Source: Costus lasius (lineage: Eukaryota; Streptophyta; Magnoliopsida; Zingiberales; Costaceae). From it: a DNA stretch of 64,000 nucleotides. The notes beneath the pieces were generated by a model. That model was not told the DNA's origin, ran no database searches, and worked only from the letters and a program-made list of their open reading frames with translations. The stretch's first letter is position 1, and every line of letters begins with the position of its first letter. Positions 24,766 through 36,711 of this stretch are shown piece by piece. A program made the translations under genes and the position numbers. The DNA lies in contig CM050446.2 of assembly GCA_027563935.2 (NCBI GenBank), positions 111,146,499 to 111,210,498 on the forward strand, given 5' to 3'.

Positions 24766-26325
24766 TAGGCCTAGCAATTCGTGTTCATGGGTCGTGTTTG
24801 TGTCGTGTCATACTTGACCCGTGACACGTTTATGCGTGACACGTTTATGCTTGACCGAACACGACCCACGGGTCAATATATTAAACACGAACACGACCCA
24901 CTTATTTAAACGGGTTACACGACACGACACGATTAACATGTTTACTAAATAGATCTATCATATGACATAACACGATACGACACGATTAACACGTTTAATA
25001 AATAGGTATGTCATATGACACAATACAACACAACACGATATGACACGATTAATAAAAATAACCTATGTAATCAATATTTAAACTTTAACAATCTCATCAT
25101 CAAATAAAACAATAAAACCCTCCTTACGATTTGATGTAGTTGCATGAAACAATAAAATGAAGCAGTAAACAGATTTTCAAAAGCAAGCAAGAAAAAAATC
25201 ATAAGCAATTTACAAAAAGTAGCACATATACAAGGTTATAGATAAATATATCCATACCAACTGCTGCAACTTAATGTTTAGTAATAATACGTTGAAGCCA
25301 TCATTGACGAATTTTTTAAGAATAACACAACTACACAAGGCAAAGTAAAATAAGTACAGTTCTTAATCTGGTCACCGCTGAGTACGAAAAGAACGATGCC
25401 TACAACGAAAAAAAATCATGGGAAAATCCTAACTACTAAAATTAAGAACGAATTACAGAGCATAGACGCAGAAGACCATGGCATTGCTCCAAAACCTACA
25501 GAAAATGATGGACAGCGAGCGAAGCGGAAGGAAAAAACAGAGAATATCAAAATGCCACAGCCAACACTATGCATAATCAATTAACAAACTCAACAAGAAT
25601 AAATCGCAAGCACTTCACCATCCAGGAGATTACTGCAAGCCCAAGAAAAAACAACAAGAAAACTAAACTGTGTAGGGCAAGGGCCTAACGCTGCAACAAA
25701 CATGTTTAATCCATCAATGCAAAAGCAAGGGAAATTTTCTGAAATATGATATGAAATCAAAGAGGAAAACAACAAAACCCTAGTTGAGATAGACAATTTA
25801 CAAGGTTTTATCTGCTGAACCAAACAAACGAAAGGATCGCCAAACCCTAGCAAACCCTATCCACGGACAAAAGAAGAGTGCTACCACTCTCTCTCTCTCT
25901 GCTGCCAGAACTGGAACTCAGGGATTGGCGTCCGGGGTCGGGGGCAGACGCAGAAGACGGACGATTGTGCAGTGGCAGACGCAGAAGACGGGGTCGGGGG
26001 CAGGCAGACAGTGGGCGGCTGAGAGCTCGGGGTTGGTGCAACAGAATGCAGAGGCGTAAGTCACAGCCTCATGGGTTTAGTATTTTTATTTTTTAGGGAT
26101 TTAGATGTTTATTAATTTTAGATTTAGTTATTAAAATTAACTATAGATTATTAATATTATATAATATATATTATAAACAGGTCAACTCGCGACATAACAC
26201 GATACGAATTTTAGCGTGTTATAAACGGCTCAACACGATAATAACACGAAACATGATTATGTTAAACTCAAACCTGCAAAAACTCTTGTCATATTGGTGG
26301 ATCGTATAATTTTTTGCCAAGCCTA
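24766..26325. mobile_element. non-autonomous hAT element near UTP14
   Basis: The termini are TAGGCCTAGCAA and TTGCCAAGCCTA, nearly inverted. They are flanked by a perfect 8-bp target duplication, GGATAAGC, at 24758-24765 and 26326-26333. Subterminal regions carry many ACACGAC/GTCGTG words (24780-25060 and 26180-26270), typical of hAT transposase-binding regions. No transposase frame is visible. The interior (about 25380-26090) is unlike the ends. Read on the minus strand it holds a GC-rich, CT-repeat-bearing stretch, then AGGGTTTGCTAGGGTTT, then intron-like sequence. This looks like the 5' portion of a captured plant gene. Confidence 0.85.
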
Positions 26326-26333
26326 GGATAAGC

Positions 26334-27303
26334 ACAACATAAAATTGTATAATAATAAAAAAATATATTGTTAAATAAACACGATATCACAAACAATAAT
26401 ATATAGATTAAAATAATAAACTATCCTATACAATCATAAGTTAAATTTACATTTGACACATATATAAAAATACAATTACAAATTTCTATATGCCATCAAG
26501 CAATTTCTATCCACCATAATTAACATGAGATAACTAATTTCCTTCTTCATCAAGCTTTGAATGAATTAATCTATGTCAAATTGTTATCTTATTTTCTACT
26601 CTCCCCTTTTTGTGTCAAATGATCTATTTCAATAATTTGATGATTGTGATGTAATTTTAAATTTGATCAAAATGCTATCAAATAGTAGCATAGTTGATCA
26701 AATTAAAAAAATTATTATTTGAGTTTGTCTGAATATATACTAAAGAAGGAAAAACTTTCATGTATGTTGTTTGATATAGTATGCAAATTTTCACTGTATT
26801 TTTTATTAACAATATTAGTTGATAGCAATCAAACAAGAGGAATTTCTTACTAGAGAGAAGTGATTCATCGACGACAGTGTCTTCTCGCAGCGACGGCGGG
26901 TAGCAACTTTTCGCTCATCGTATCGTCCGGCGATTAGGGCTGGGAGTGAGAGCGGGGCGGGCCAGGGGCCAGATCGCGAGTGAGCGGAGAGGCGGCGGCG
27001 TCTGGTGACTCGAAGGCGAGAAGATTGTGTGGAGTCGAGGTAGGGCTTTTTTTTCACCTTGTGGTCGGGCCTGCGGGGGGACGTCCTGGGCGCAACCCGT
27101 AATAGAGCGAGGGTTCGCGTTTGCGGGGAAAAAACTTTTAGGAGCCAACTCAAAATTTTGATCTATAAATTTTGACGCATACCAGAGATCTATTTTAATC
27201 CTAGGCTAACATTTATGCGTAGATTATCTAACGGTATCATCTTGGATTTTTCTAAATTTTAGAAAAAGCTTGTTCTCAGCGGGCACAGTGGGACGAAAAA
27301 AAA
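26334..27303. other. intergenic, with a CpG-rich block
   Basis: Mostly AT-rich. At about 26860-27130 there is a sharp GC- and CpG-rich block that looks like a plant 5' UTR or promoter on the minus strand, ending near 26850 at CTCTCTA followed by GTAAGAA, a good splice-donor match. I cannot link it to a gene with confidence. Confidence 0.4.
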
Positions 27304-27661
27304 TCCTAGCCTGCATACCCAGCATAGGATTTTTATACTGGACACCCTTATTTTTAATAAAAAAATATTTTTATAGATATAATCTACACACTCTAAGCTG
27401 TTCAGTGGTACTAATATTGGGTAGTTTAGATTATATATAATAAGAAATTACCCTAAATATTTTTATATAGTAAATAGTTGTTGGTCTTATATGTGATAAT
27501 ATTTAGGGTAATTTTGAATTATATGTAATATAAATTACTACGATATTAATACCATTGGATAGCTTAGAATATGTAAAGTATTTCTATATAAAAATAAATA
27601 TTTTTGCTTCAAAAATGAAGTACCTATCATAAAAATCCTAGCCTGGGTATCCAAGCTAGGC
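27304..27661. mobile_element. foldback MITE, copy 2
   Basis: The ends are ATCCTAGCCTG…ACCC and CTAGCCTGGGTATCC. The arms share TATAATCTACACACTCTAAG on the left, mirrored on the right, as in copy 1 at 8876-9269. ACCCTAAATATTTTT is mirrored by AAATATTTAGGGT across the centre. The borders are approximate. Confidence 0.65.
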
Positions 27662-29264
27662 CATTTTCTCCGGTGGGACACTCATCCAAGTCATAAAAAA
27701 AATATTATTAACATTGATTTGAAAAATATTATTGACCTATTTGCATTTGGGTGTTTTTTGAACCTACGCTACAGGTATAACTTACACTCTCAAATGCAAA
27801 AATAATAATAATAATAAAAAAAACTACTAAGTAGCCCCGATTGGAGCGGGTTCCCAGCCACCATCCATCTCTCATTGGGATTTGTGCATATACGAATCTC
27901 AAAGTTTTTAAACGATGGATGAGGCCCACTCTAAGCAGTAAGCAGGGGCCACTTAAAAATTTCATTCCTCAAACGCATCATTAGTTAGTCCACTATTAGG
28001 CTAAATCCTTTTTAGGGCAGTCATTTGGGAGGAAATTTTTTAGGCACGATGGATTTTGTGCAACTCCACTCATAGTTGAATTCCTTACGCAATCTCTCAC
28101 GTCTCAACATACTGCTAGAGTAAAAGCTACTACGGGTTATTAACGCCCTCATAGTAAGCTGCCAAAGCAAAAGCTACTACTAGTGATTAGCAACTCAACA
28201 CACAAGCTGACTCATAAAGAGATATGACTAGTTGCTCATCGATCAGTTACATCCACAAATGAGTGAAACAATCATTGCAAGACACCATAGCAACAACAAA
28301 TTGAATAAAGTAGTGTGCCCTACGTGTTGCATAATAATCCACACAATGCTACCAAATGTGTCTTATGCTAGTCATTAAATTGACCAAATGTATTGTAATG
28401 TTATTATACCATTTTATGGTATAATATTTTTTAAAAAAATTTTAAACTAGATAAGTGGTGTTTCCCTCTTACAAGAAATGATTATGGAGAGGATGATCAA
28501 AAAAAGTTCCACGATAGCTCAAGGCATATCTCAATTCATGCAAGACCGCATTGAAGTGGAGAGGAAAATTTCAAATTGCACTCAGAGTTGATTTTCCTAA
28601 AGCCAAAAGTTTATGGCGAGAAAGGAGATTTAGTGATGGTAGTTGCTAAGATTTTAGCAGGTATTTGATTTATCCGAATTGGATTAAAGCTAATCCTGTA
28701 GCTACTAATAGTTTGTTAGGAAAAATTAAAAAAAGCATGAGATTTGTGGTCTGCTCTTTTTTTTTTCTTCCTTCTTTTTTATTTTTATTTTATCTTTTTG
28801 ATTTTTTTTAATTTTGCTACTTGTTGCTAAAAGGTAGTTATGATCAACTTCTCCATGGTCATACTAGAAGAAGAATACCTGATTGTATCTTAGGTGTTCA
28901 ATTCAAATTTAACTTGCACGAGAGTCCAGACTTTCACTTAAGGATAGGCCGCAACTCGCCTCCGAGTTCTATCTTTCTAATTTCTTCTTTTACTTATTTG
29001 CATATTAAAATTTTATTCTTCCATGATCTTATTTTCTGTTTAAATAAAGATCTAGATGAAATTTTAAACCAACATAGTTCATATATAAATAGTAAATATA
29101 TTATTTGTATTGGGTTCTAGTATAGGTCAAATATCTATTATCTAAACCCGATTTATATATGTATATATAATTATTTATATTTATAATTTAAAATACTTAT
29201 AACCCACTGTCCACTAACCCGTTACGAGCTCCGAACCCTAAATCCGTGAGCAAATAGATAACTT
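27662..29264. other. AT-rich region without recognised gene
   Basis: No supported gene. The stretch at 28440-28700 may be degraded leader of the chromovirus relic that follows, but I cannot show it. Confidence 0.4.
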
Positions 29265-30770
29265 CTTATGAAAGATGGAAAGATATTTTGAAATACTAGG
29301 CATCATTGATGAAGGCACGAAAGTACATATCGTGTCTCTCTATCTTAGGAGCAAATATTTTATGGTGGTGGAGGAATGAGAATGTCAAGTAGGGCACATG
29401 TGCCATTAACACGCTTGGAAATAATTTGTGGCATAACTTAAGAAACATTTTTACCCTGAAAATGCTAAACATGAAGCTAGAGCTAAACTTCATGACCTTC
29501 AGCATAGAGATGATTATATCAAAGAAAATGTGAAGGAATTCTTTGAATTAATGCTAGAAATTTCTAATATAGGGTAGAAGAATGCACTGTTCTAATTCCT
29601 AATTAAGTTCAAGCAGAAGAATTCAATAAAAGAATAAGGGAAAAAGCTCAAATGGCGATGTGGGGGGGGGGGGGGGGGGAACTTCATGACCTTCAGCTCA
29701 GCATAGGGATGATTATATCAAAGAAAATGTGAAGGAATTCTTTGAATTAATGCTAGAACTAATGCACTGTTCTAATTCCTAATTAAGTTCAAGGAGAAGA
29801 ATTCAATAAAAGGATAAGGGAAAAAGCTCAAATGGCGATGGAAATTTATTCAAACATAAACTCAATTTAGGAGACAAAGATAACTTCTACAAATATTTAA
29901 TATTTCCTTTGCAAAGGGTCTCATTGAGCCCTTAAAGAAGTTTGTTGCCCTCGTATCAACAAGAGAAGAGACCTAAGAAGATGAAAAGAAGATTACTTCC
30001 AAGAGGCTTATCAATGCTATATGAGATAAAATAGAACAGAGGTCTTAAGGTGAGATGTATATTGAGGCTATAATAAGAGACAAATCATTACAAAGTATAA
30101 TGGACACTAGAGCAAACACAATATACATTGCTAGGGAACTAGCATATGAGATTAATTTTATCTTTACCAAGAGAGAAAAAGGTTTATCAAATGAATAAAT
30201 ACTAAGAAACTACCTATTGAAGAAGTGACTTGAGGTGCTGACATCTATATTGAGTAATTCTACATGGGGATAAATTTCCTAGATGTATTGAAGGTTTTCT
30301 TGATCTCATATGCCAACACCATATGTATTATGGAGAATGGTCAATCATGTGTTGTGCTTGTTAGAAAAGAAATTGAAGTAGATAGAATAGTCTTTACCCT
30401 TCAATTGTCAAAGGGCATAAAGAAGAATGAGCCCACATGCCACCCTAAAGATGGAAGAAGGTTTAGTAGATAGAGGAATTGGTATACTCATCCCCATCCA
30501 AGCTCTACTTGATGAGTTCAAAAATGTCTTACCTATAGAGCTTCTAAAGAAGTTACCACCAAAGAGAAAAGTGGACCCTGTTATTGAGTTAGATGTTAGA
30601 GCAAAATCCCTCTCACTTGCTCTCTATTGAATGACCCATTCAAAGCTTGAGGAATTGAGGTGACAATTAAAGGAGCTATTTGATGTTGGTTACATCTACC
30701 CCTTAAAGATATTTTATGGAGCTCCAATCTTATTTTCAAAAGAAGCATGATGGATCACTTTTGTTGTATA
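29265..30770 (+). pseudogene. Ty3/gypsy (chromovirus-like) gag-pol relic, left part
   Basis: A badly decayed gag-pol. Gag appears as RYFEILGIIDEGTKV… and KLHDLQHRDDYIKE (29275-29560). A protease block MDTRANTIYIARE lies near 30099, where the expected DTGA reads DTRA. A post-protease block ANTICIMENG…VLV follows at 30264-30370. The start of RT is LLDEFKNVLPIELLKKLPP (about 30500), and it reaches GAPILF and KKHDGSLLL at 30770. The frame is repeatedly broken by stops and shifts. It ends exactly where the copia LTR begins and resumes at 61279 with the next RT residues. Confidence 0.8.
29487..29840 (+). repeat. direct duplication split by an 18-base G run
   Basis: Bases 29487-29660 and 29680-29840 are near-identical copies of a gag segment (both begin AACTTCATGACCTTCAGC and end CAAATGGCGATG). 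T plus 18 consecutive G at 29661-29679 lies between them. The second copy has short internal deletions. Confidence 0.85.
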
Positions 30771-31339
30771 TGTTAGTGTTTATGCCCTGCAGACCAATTT
30801 ATGGATATGGTCCGGTATTATTTGAATGTACTTTGATAAAATCAATTAAGACATGGTTGTTATTATGCAGATTGCTTTACCTGCGTTGATGTATTGAATT
30901 GCATAAATAATATCCCAGGAGATTAGTTGGATCCATTCTCATAGTAATCCCTAGTCAAGGTAACTTAGCCTATATGGGACAGCTTCGGTGCATGTGAGAC
31001 TGGTGTATGGGCTGGTTAGGTGCAGGGCACAGTAACGCAGACATACAGGTGCTTCAGCATTAGTTGCACTGGAGTGACCCACCGTGAGGATTGACATGTC
31101 TAGTCAACAGGTCAATCTCACATGCGAGAGGTTTGCATTGATCCTTAGACTTGAGGTGTTCATGTCTAGATTTGATGATGGATGTGTTTTGATGCAGTCT
31201 TACGTCTCTCCGTAAATGGGAGACCAAAACAATTGTTATTGGGCATATCATAAGTCACATAGAGACATGGATGACCAATAGTAGGATTTGCCCCTTCCTT
31301 GATTGGAAATATGATATCCACTTTGGGGCGCCCCACCTC

Positions 31340-31874
31340 TAGGGATGGCAAAAAACCCCATCCCCGACCCGACCCGACCCGACCCAACCCGAAGTCAACG
31401 GGGAAAACCCGAGTTGACTGGGGGTCGGGTCGGGTTCGGGGAAAACCCGACGGGGGTATAGTCGGGTCGGGGTCGGGTATGGGAGTTTAGGTACCCGCCC
31501 CGAACCCGACCCCGAACCCGCCCCGACTATTAAAATAACAAATTTACCCCTTATAAGTTATAACCTAGTTACTAAATTTTAATAATTTATGTAGAAATGA
31601 TGATATAGTTTATGTAAAATATTTTTTTATTTATATATTATGAATAAAAAATGTAAATTAATTTTAAAATATTATTTATAATATATATTTATTTTTTAGG
31701 TCGGGCGGGGGTCGGGTTTCCCGCGGGTTCGGGTTTCCCCGCGGGGTCGGGTGTGGGGCAGGGTTTTCTAAACCCGTCGGGTTCGGGGGTCGGGTTCGGG
31801 GATGGGTTTGGGGAAGTCGGGGTCGGGTCGGGGATGGCAAAACCCGACCCCGACCCGCCCCATTGCCATCCCTA
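31340..31874. mobile_element. hAT-type MITE, copy 2 (inside copia 5' LTR)
   Basis: Termini TAGGGATGGCAA and TTGCCATCCCTA with a perfect 8-bp target duplication CCCACCTC (31332-31339 and 31875-31882). The empty site is visible in the right copia LTR near 59792 (GCCCCACCTCATTGG). It is nearly identical to copy 1 over most of its length. Confidence 0.95.
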
Positions 31875-32750
31875 CCCACCTCGTTGGTGCATGGCAGGAA
31901 TGTATGGCCATACTGTTTGAGTCATGACCAATAGATTGGATTAATAAACTTAAGACTAATCCAATATCAGGATATCAGTTTAGGCAAAGGGATACATAAT
32001 GCATGGGAACCCTCATTGCTTGTTTAGGAATTGTTGTCAGATGACTTAAGTCCAATGACATGGGTAGTAGTGATGTGTTGCTAGATACCTCTCACTACTT
32101 ATGATGTTCTATCATCATTGTCAACGTCATTTGGATCCTACGGGGTCACACGCAATAGACTCTTGACGTTGCATTAATCGGAAGCCTTAGGATCAAGTTA
32201 TTGGATAGCTTGGATCTATTTGGAAGATTTCATCAACGCTAATGGGCCTGATGAGTTGGAAGATTTCATCAGCGCTAATTGACCTAGATTGGTCACATTT
32301 GGATTAGGGTTACATTGGATTGGATCCAATGACTTAATAAGCTCATGCAATGAAGTTTGGGCTAGCTCATTACCCAATGAGGCCCAATAACAAGTTGTCA
32401 TGAAGAGAGAATAGACTAAAAGGGTATAATGGGGAGAAACCCAACCCCATTGGCGCCTAAGGGCATAATGGGGTTTGGGTGGTACAATTTGCTTCATTAG
32501 GAAGCATTATGCGCCTCCCCCATGATCCATTGATGGAATGCTTGCATCTTTGGTAAGGTTTGGGGCTAATATGGCTCAATGGACTTTTATAGAAAGTCCT
32601 AGGCGCATATGGGAGAGGGGATGAGGTTTATGGTAAAGTCTTGGAGACTTTCCTTACCTCAAACCCTAATTGCACCCAATCCCTTAATCCTAGCCGAATT
32701 CTCCTAGATGTGTTGCGCCCACCCTCTCTTGCTAAACCGCCCCTTACATC

Positions 32751-32760
32751 TATAAAATAG
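32751..32760 (+). promoter_or_regulatory. TATA box of copia 5' LTR
   Basis: TATAAAATAG, repeated in the right LTR at 60695. It sits in the final quarter of the LTR, as expected for the U3/R border. Confidence 0.6.
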
Positions 32761-33337
32761 ATGCAAGCGTGAGCCCTTGAGACATATAATCATAATGTCG
32801 TGAGTACAATCAAAAGGGCGAGAGCAAGGGAAGTAGAGCAACCCTCTTCACCAAAGCCGCAAGTCTCTTCTCATCTTCTCCTCTTGGCGCAACTTGGAGA
32901 AGGGCTTGGTGGCGACTTCTTTTCTTCCTACATTGCCGCAACCTTCTTCCACTTCTTCCTCTTGGAGCAAGAAGATTAGAAGTTTGGCGGCATCATCCAC
33001 CCTTCTTCCCTCTTAGCGCAACTTCTCTTGAAGGTGGCACAAGTAATTTGAAGGATCCTTAAAGGCTTTGATTCTCTTCTCGTGGCTAGCACCAAGCGTG
33101 GAAGGGAGCAACGTTGAGAAGGTCGACGCGTGGATACTTGTAGAGGACGAGCGCTTGAGCGTCTTCAACATAGCATCATCAACCAAACGAGCAAGAGAGG
33201 TATCATCTCTAACACATCCTTGTGTTCTCTCTCGCTCTCATGGATCCTTAAAAAAGGAATATGTTTCGGGTATAATGCTTATTCCGTTGCATCATGGGAC
33301 TGTAAAATTTTAAATTACACCCGGTATTCCCCAACAG

Positions 33338-33349
33338 TGGTATCAGAGC
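33338..33349 (+). other. copia primer-binding site (initiator tRNA-Met)
   Basis: TGGTATCAGAGC, the classic plant copia site, one base after the LTR end. It fixes the plus-strand orientation. Confidence 0.95.
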
Positions 33350-33846
33350 TACTTGCGAGAAACATAAGGTGTACATATGCTTGCATGAAAAATTTTTCAA
33401 AATTTTTTCTTTGATCCATGCGCGTTTCACCTAGATGGCGTTTTCATTCAAACTTCTCTTATCAATTTTATGGCTGATTTTGGATTAAGTTTCTAATTGA
33501 TTTAAGATCAAAGACGCACGTAATTTTGTAATGTAGGACGGGCATTGTGTCTTCGGACTGGCCGGGTCTCTTGATCTAACAAAATTGCTAGCTGATAGGA
33601 TCTTGAAATCATCATGAAACTTGATCTTGATTTTGGCATAAAATCGGTCAAGAGAGTGTTTGGATGAAGTTGGCGCATAAGGGACTAAAATTTGATAATG
33701 CTCGGATTTTCAAATTTTATATATGTGCCACTTGCCACTTGTTTGGGTTGATATGGTCATAGTGAGTGCCCTCCTATGTTGTGATGTGGAAGGATGTTTC
33801 CATTTGTGATGAATGATTGTAAATCTTATGCCACCTGTGTGTGGTT
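33350..33846 (+). other. copia leader, left piece
   Basis: Untranslated leader between the primer site and the Athila-C insertion. It continues at 55071 on the far side of the insertion. Confidence 0.7.
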
Positions 33847-35251
33847 TGACACGTCCCGCAAGTGCAAGGTTATGTCAAAGTAATATAAAAGATGTCAAAT
33901 CCCACGGGGAACAAGGTTGAGTACCAGAAAGTCTGAGTTTCAATAGTTAGGCGAACAAAAATGTGGTTTTACAAACTCTAATTGTGAACGAGAAACTAAA
34001 TCTACGACTTAGAGAATATGAATGAGAAATATCAGGGCTATAGTATCCACCGCGTTGACAATCGAATATGCGATAAAAGGTATCAATTATATGGATTTAA
34101 GTGCTTTGCATAAGGAACCTATCCCTAAGGTACAAGGTGCCCCCTCTCGGATGTACACCCCGGTGTTCACTTAGAACGATCTCCTACTCTCACGGTGGAT
34201 CGTTCTAAACAAACCCAATGCGTTCTATGGAAGGTTATGAAACCCTCGAGTGAATTCCAAGCACTCTCGTGTCATGGGTTCACAAGTTTTACAGAGAAGT
34301 TCCACAGTCACGATCCTCCTCCCGGTATGAATCATTTCGGCTAACACATGAAGAAATATGCAATCAAAGTAAAATATGCTATCACAAATATCCAAATAAT
34401 CATTTTAATTAAGAAATCGCAAACATCGAATGTCAACGGGATTAAACCGAGCCCCGAAAAGGGTTTTACGCTATAGAGTACATAGAGTCACTGAAAAATC
34501 TCTCAAAAATCATAGGAAAAATACAAGAAATCGCTTCTAGAGGGGAAGAGACGCTAAACCACAGCTGATCTCCCGGAATCGTGAAGTTTTGACGATCGAA
34601 TCTTGCCAAATCGCCGTGAAAATTGCGTTTCACCACCATTCATCGCCCTCGCCGCCTTTCGCCCGATTGCTTCATGATTAGGGCATGAAATTTAGGGCTT
34701 TTATATTCCACGTGTACTCCTTTAATCAGCTTTCCAAAAAACCTTTCCTTGCCAAATTTGGATGCCAAATGGGTTAGAAATCGGAGAAAATCCGATTAGG
34801 AATCGGACTCGTGTTCGCCTGGGTCGAAATCACTCGTGAACCCCGCCTGTGATGTGTTATGGCCAATTTGAGTGCTGCGCAACAGAGAGAATCACGGGTG
34901 AAACCCGCCGAGTTCACCTGCCCGTGATGTCCTCTATAAAGAAATCTTGCATCTGGCGAAAGCACCGGTGAACCCCATGGGGTTCACCTGGCCGTATTTT
35001 TCAAGCTAACTCCGATTGGGCCCAAATTTGACGGGCAGCTTCATCTTCATATAAGAAATCACCCCGTAGCCTTAGAATCTTCAAAAGATGTCAAAATTGG
35101 GTGATTTTACCTGAAATTCCACAAAAGCGAGAAAAAGTGAAGATTCCGAAGCTTTCAAGCAAATAAGCCTTAAAGAGTGTGAAAACATCAAAATAAGCCT
35201 AGATTTATCATGAAATATTAAGGAAAATTACTACTAAAATGCAAGGCATCA
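33847..35251 (-). repeat. 3' LTR of element C
   Basis: A 1.4-kb LTR. The palindromic words GTGAACCC…GGGTTCAC occur at 34817-34990 and a TATA box at 34698-34705. A G-box-like CCACGTG adjoins the TATA box here but is mutated in the other LTR. Confidence 0.9.
34698..34705 (-). promoter_or_regulatory. TATA box of element C 3' LTR
   Basis: The minus strand reads TATAAAAG. It is conserved in the 5' LTR at 54474-54481. Confidence 0.6.
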
Positions 35252-36478
35252 AAATACTCCAAACTTAAATCTTTGCTTGTCCTCAAGCAATTAAATAAGA
35301 TGAAACACAAGATGGGTATAAGAGCAATCTTTTGTCTTGAGGTATACATTCAAGTTAGAAAAACATTTGATAGCAATCCAAGATCTAATCAGGAGAAATC
35401 AAGTAAATGGTTGTTTCAAGTGTTCAATAGTTCAATCCTGCAATAACTAGATGCCAAACAACCTAGTAAGCAACAAACATAGGGTTCAATCAAGCCTACA
35501 TAATACTCTTGCAATTCTAATTCTTCCAAGTCAAATCGTTGGGGTTAACTCAAATGTTTAGTTTAGGATATGATACACTGATTATTGCAATAGACTTCAA
35601 CTCATATCCTTCGGTACCATTGCCAATTTTTCGCAATGCCAAGTACAGGAGTCTCTTTATAGATTTCACTTCACATCTCTTAGAATTCAACTCATATTCT
35701 TCGGTACCACTGCCAATTTTTTGTAGTGCCAAGTAGAGGAATCTAAGGGTGAGGTTTTTTTTTAACCCTGCTCAACAGTTGATAATATATCCTTTCTAAC
35801 AAATGCAGTGTCTCCCCAATAACAGAATAGAATTCAAAGAATAGCTAAGCGAATATGTATCTCAATACGATTGTCATGTAAATTGCAAGCTTGTGTTGAT
35901 TAAACAATCATAGGAATGTTTGACCCACTAATGAACAACTTAAAGTTAATCCAAATTACAGAATTTCAAAATCATAGAGCGTATGGACATGATCAAAAAG
36001 TATCTCTAACAAGGAGGTATTCTTAACAATCTTTGATTATCCATAACCAATCATGCATTCAACTTTAAAATTTTTGAAATGACTATCATAGGACAAGATT
36101 CATGATAGACAAATGAACTCATAAATAATAAGCATCATAACTTTTCAAAATTCACATAGCATGTATGAGAATCACAATCATCATAGCAGAGTACTAACAT
36201 AAGCAATAAAGTAAATCCAAATGTGTCATACAGAACTGTCACAGAGTGGGGCCGGAAGATGTGGACCAGGCCCACGAATAAAATGACATATAAGATACAA
36301 TGCCACATATCATTCATCACAGATAAAAGTGTCATACCACAATCATAACAAGTCTGGAAAATCATGGTAAAGAAAAACTGAAATGAAGATAGTTCACTCA
36401 CTCTAAAAATTTGCATAGTCCTCTATGCAATGCCATGGATGTGAGAGGAGTAGATGTCAATGCTGATGCATGGGGAAG
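35252..36478 (-). other. 3' non-coding region of element C with duplicated hairpin
   Basis: Next to the LTR on the coding strand lies TTGAGGACAAGCAAAG followed by TTTAAGTTTGGAG, the motif and polypurine region typical of Athila-type 3' ends. At 35597-35660 and 35692-35745 there are two copies of a unit (TTCGGTACCA…GCCAATTTTT…TGCCAAGTA…GGA) containing a short hairpin shared with element B. Confidence 0.7.
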
Positions 36479-36711
36479 CTACCTCTGTTTGTGCGAGCGA
36501 GAGCCAGAACCCTGTGAGCTCTTGCTCTTCCCGCATGCGCTGTAATCAGGTTCGGCTTTCTCATCGGAAGAGATATCCACGCGCGCCATGTTTTCCTCAG
36601 AGATAAAGGAAAGCCGCTCATCCATCGCGGATATCTGTCCCCATATGGAGCTCAACATCTCATGTTGTCGCTGCATTCCGGCTTCATAAGCTTCCCAATG
36701 AGAAGAGCGAT
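36479..36711 (-). pseudogene. C-terminal piece of post-pol ORF of element C
   Basis: The last roughly 77 codons of the ORF that begins at 49839, cut off by the insertion of element B at 36711/48588. The piece includes YEAGMQRQHEMLSSIWGQIS and ends in a serine-rich basic tail. The open frame running from 36805 is an artefact, because its first part lies in the LTR of B. Confidence 0.75.

Larger units (their letters stand above)
30771..33336 (+). repeat. copia 5' LTR
   Basis: Begins TGTTAGTG and ends CCCCAACA. It is about 520 bp longer than the right LTR, chiefly because of the hAT MITE at 31340-31874. A TATA box TATAAAATAG is at 32751, followed by GCAAGCGTGAGCCCTTGAGA, present in both LTRs. 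The U5 part is rich in CTTCTTCC and CTTGGCGCAA words. Confidence 0.92.

Noticed and set aside
26815..27153. 112-codon minus-strand protein gene
   Set aside because: GC-rich frame in low-complexity UTR-like sequence; no recognisable domain, and two overlapping frames are equally open.
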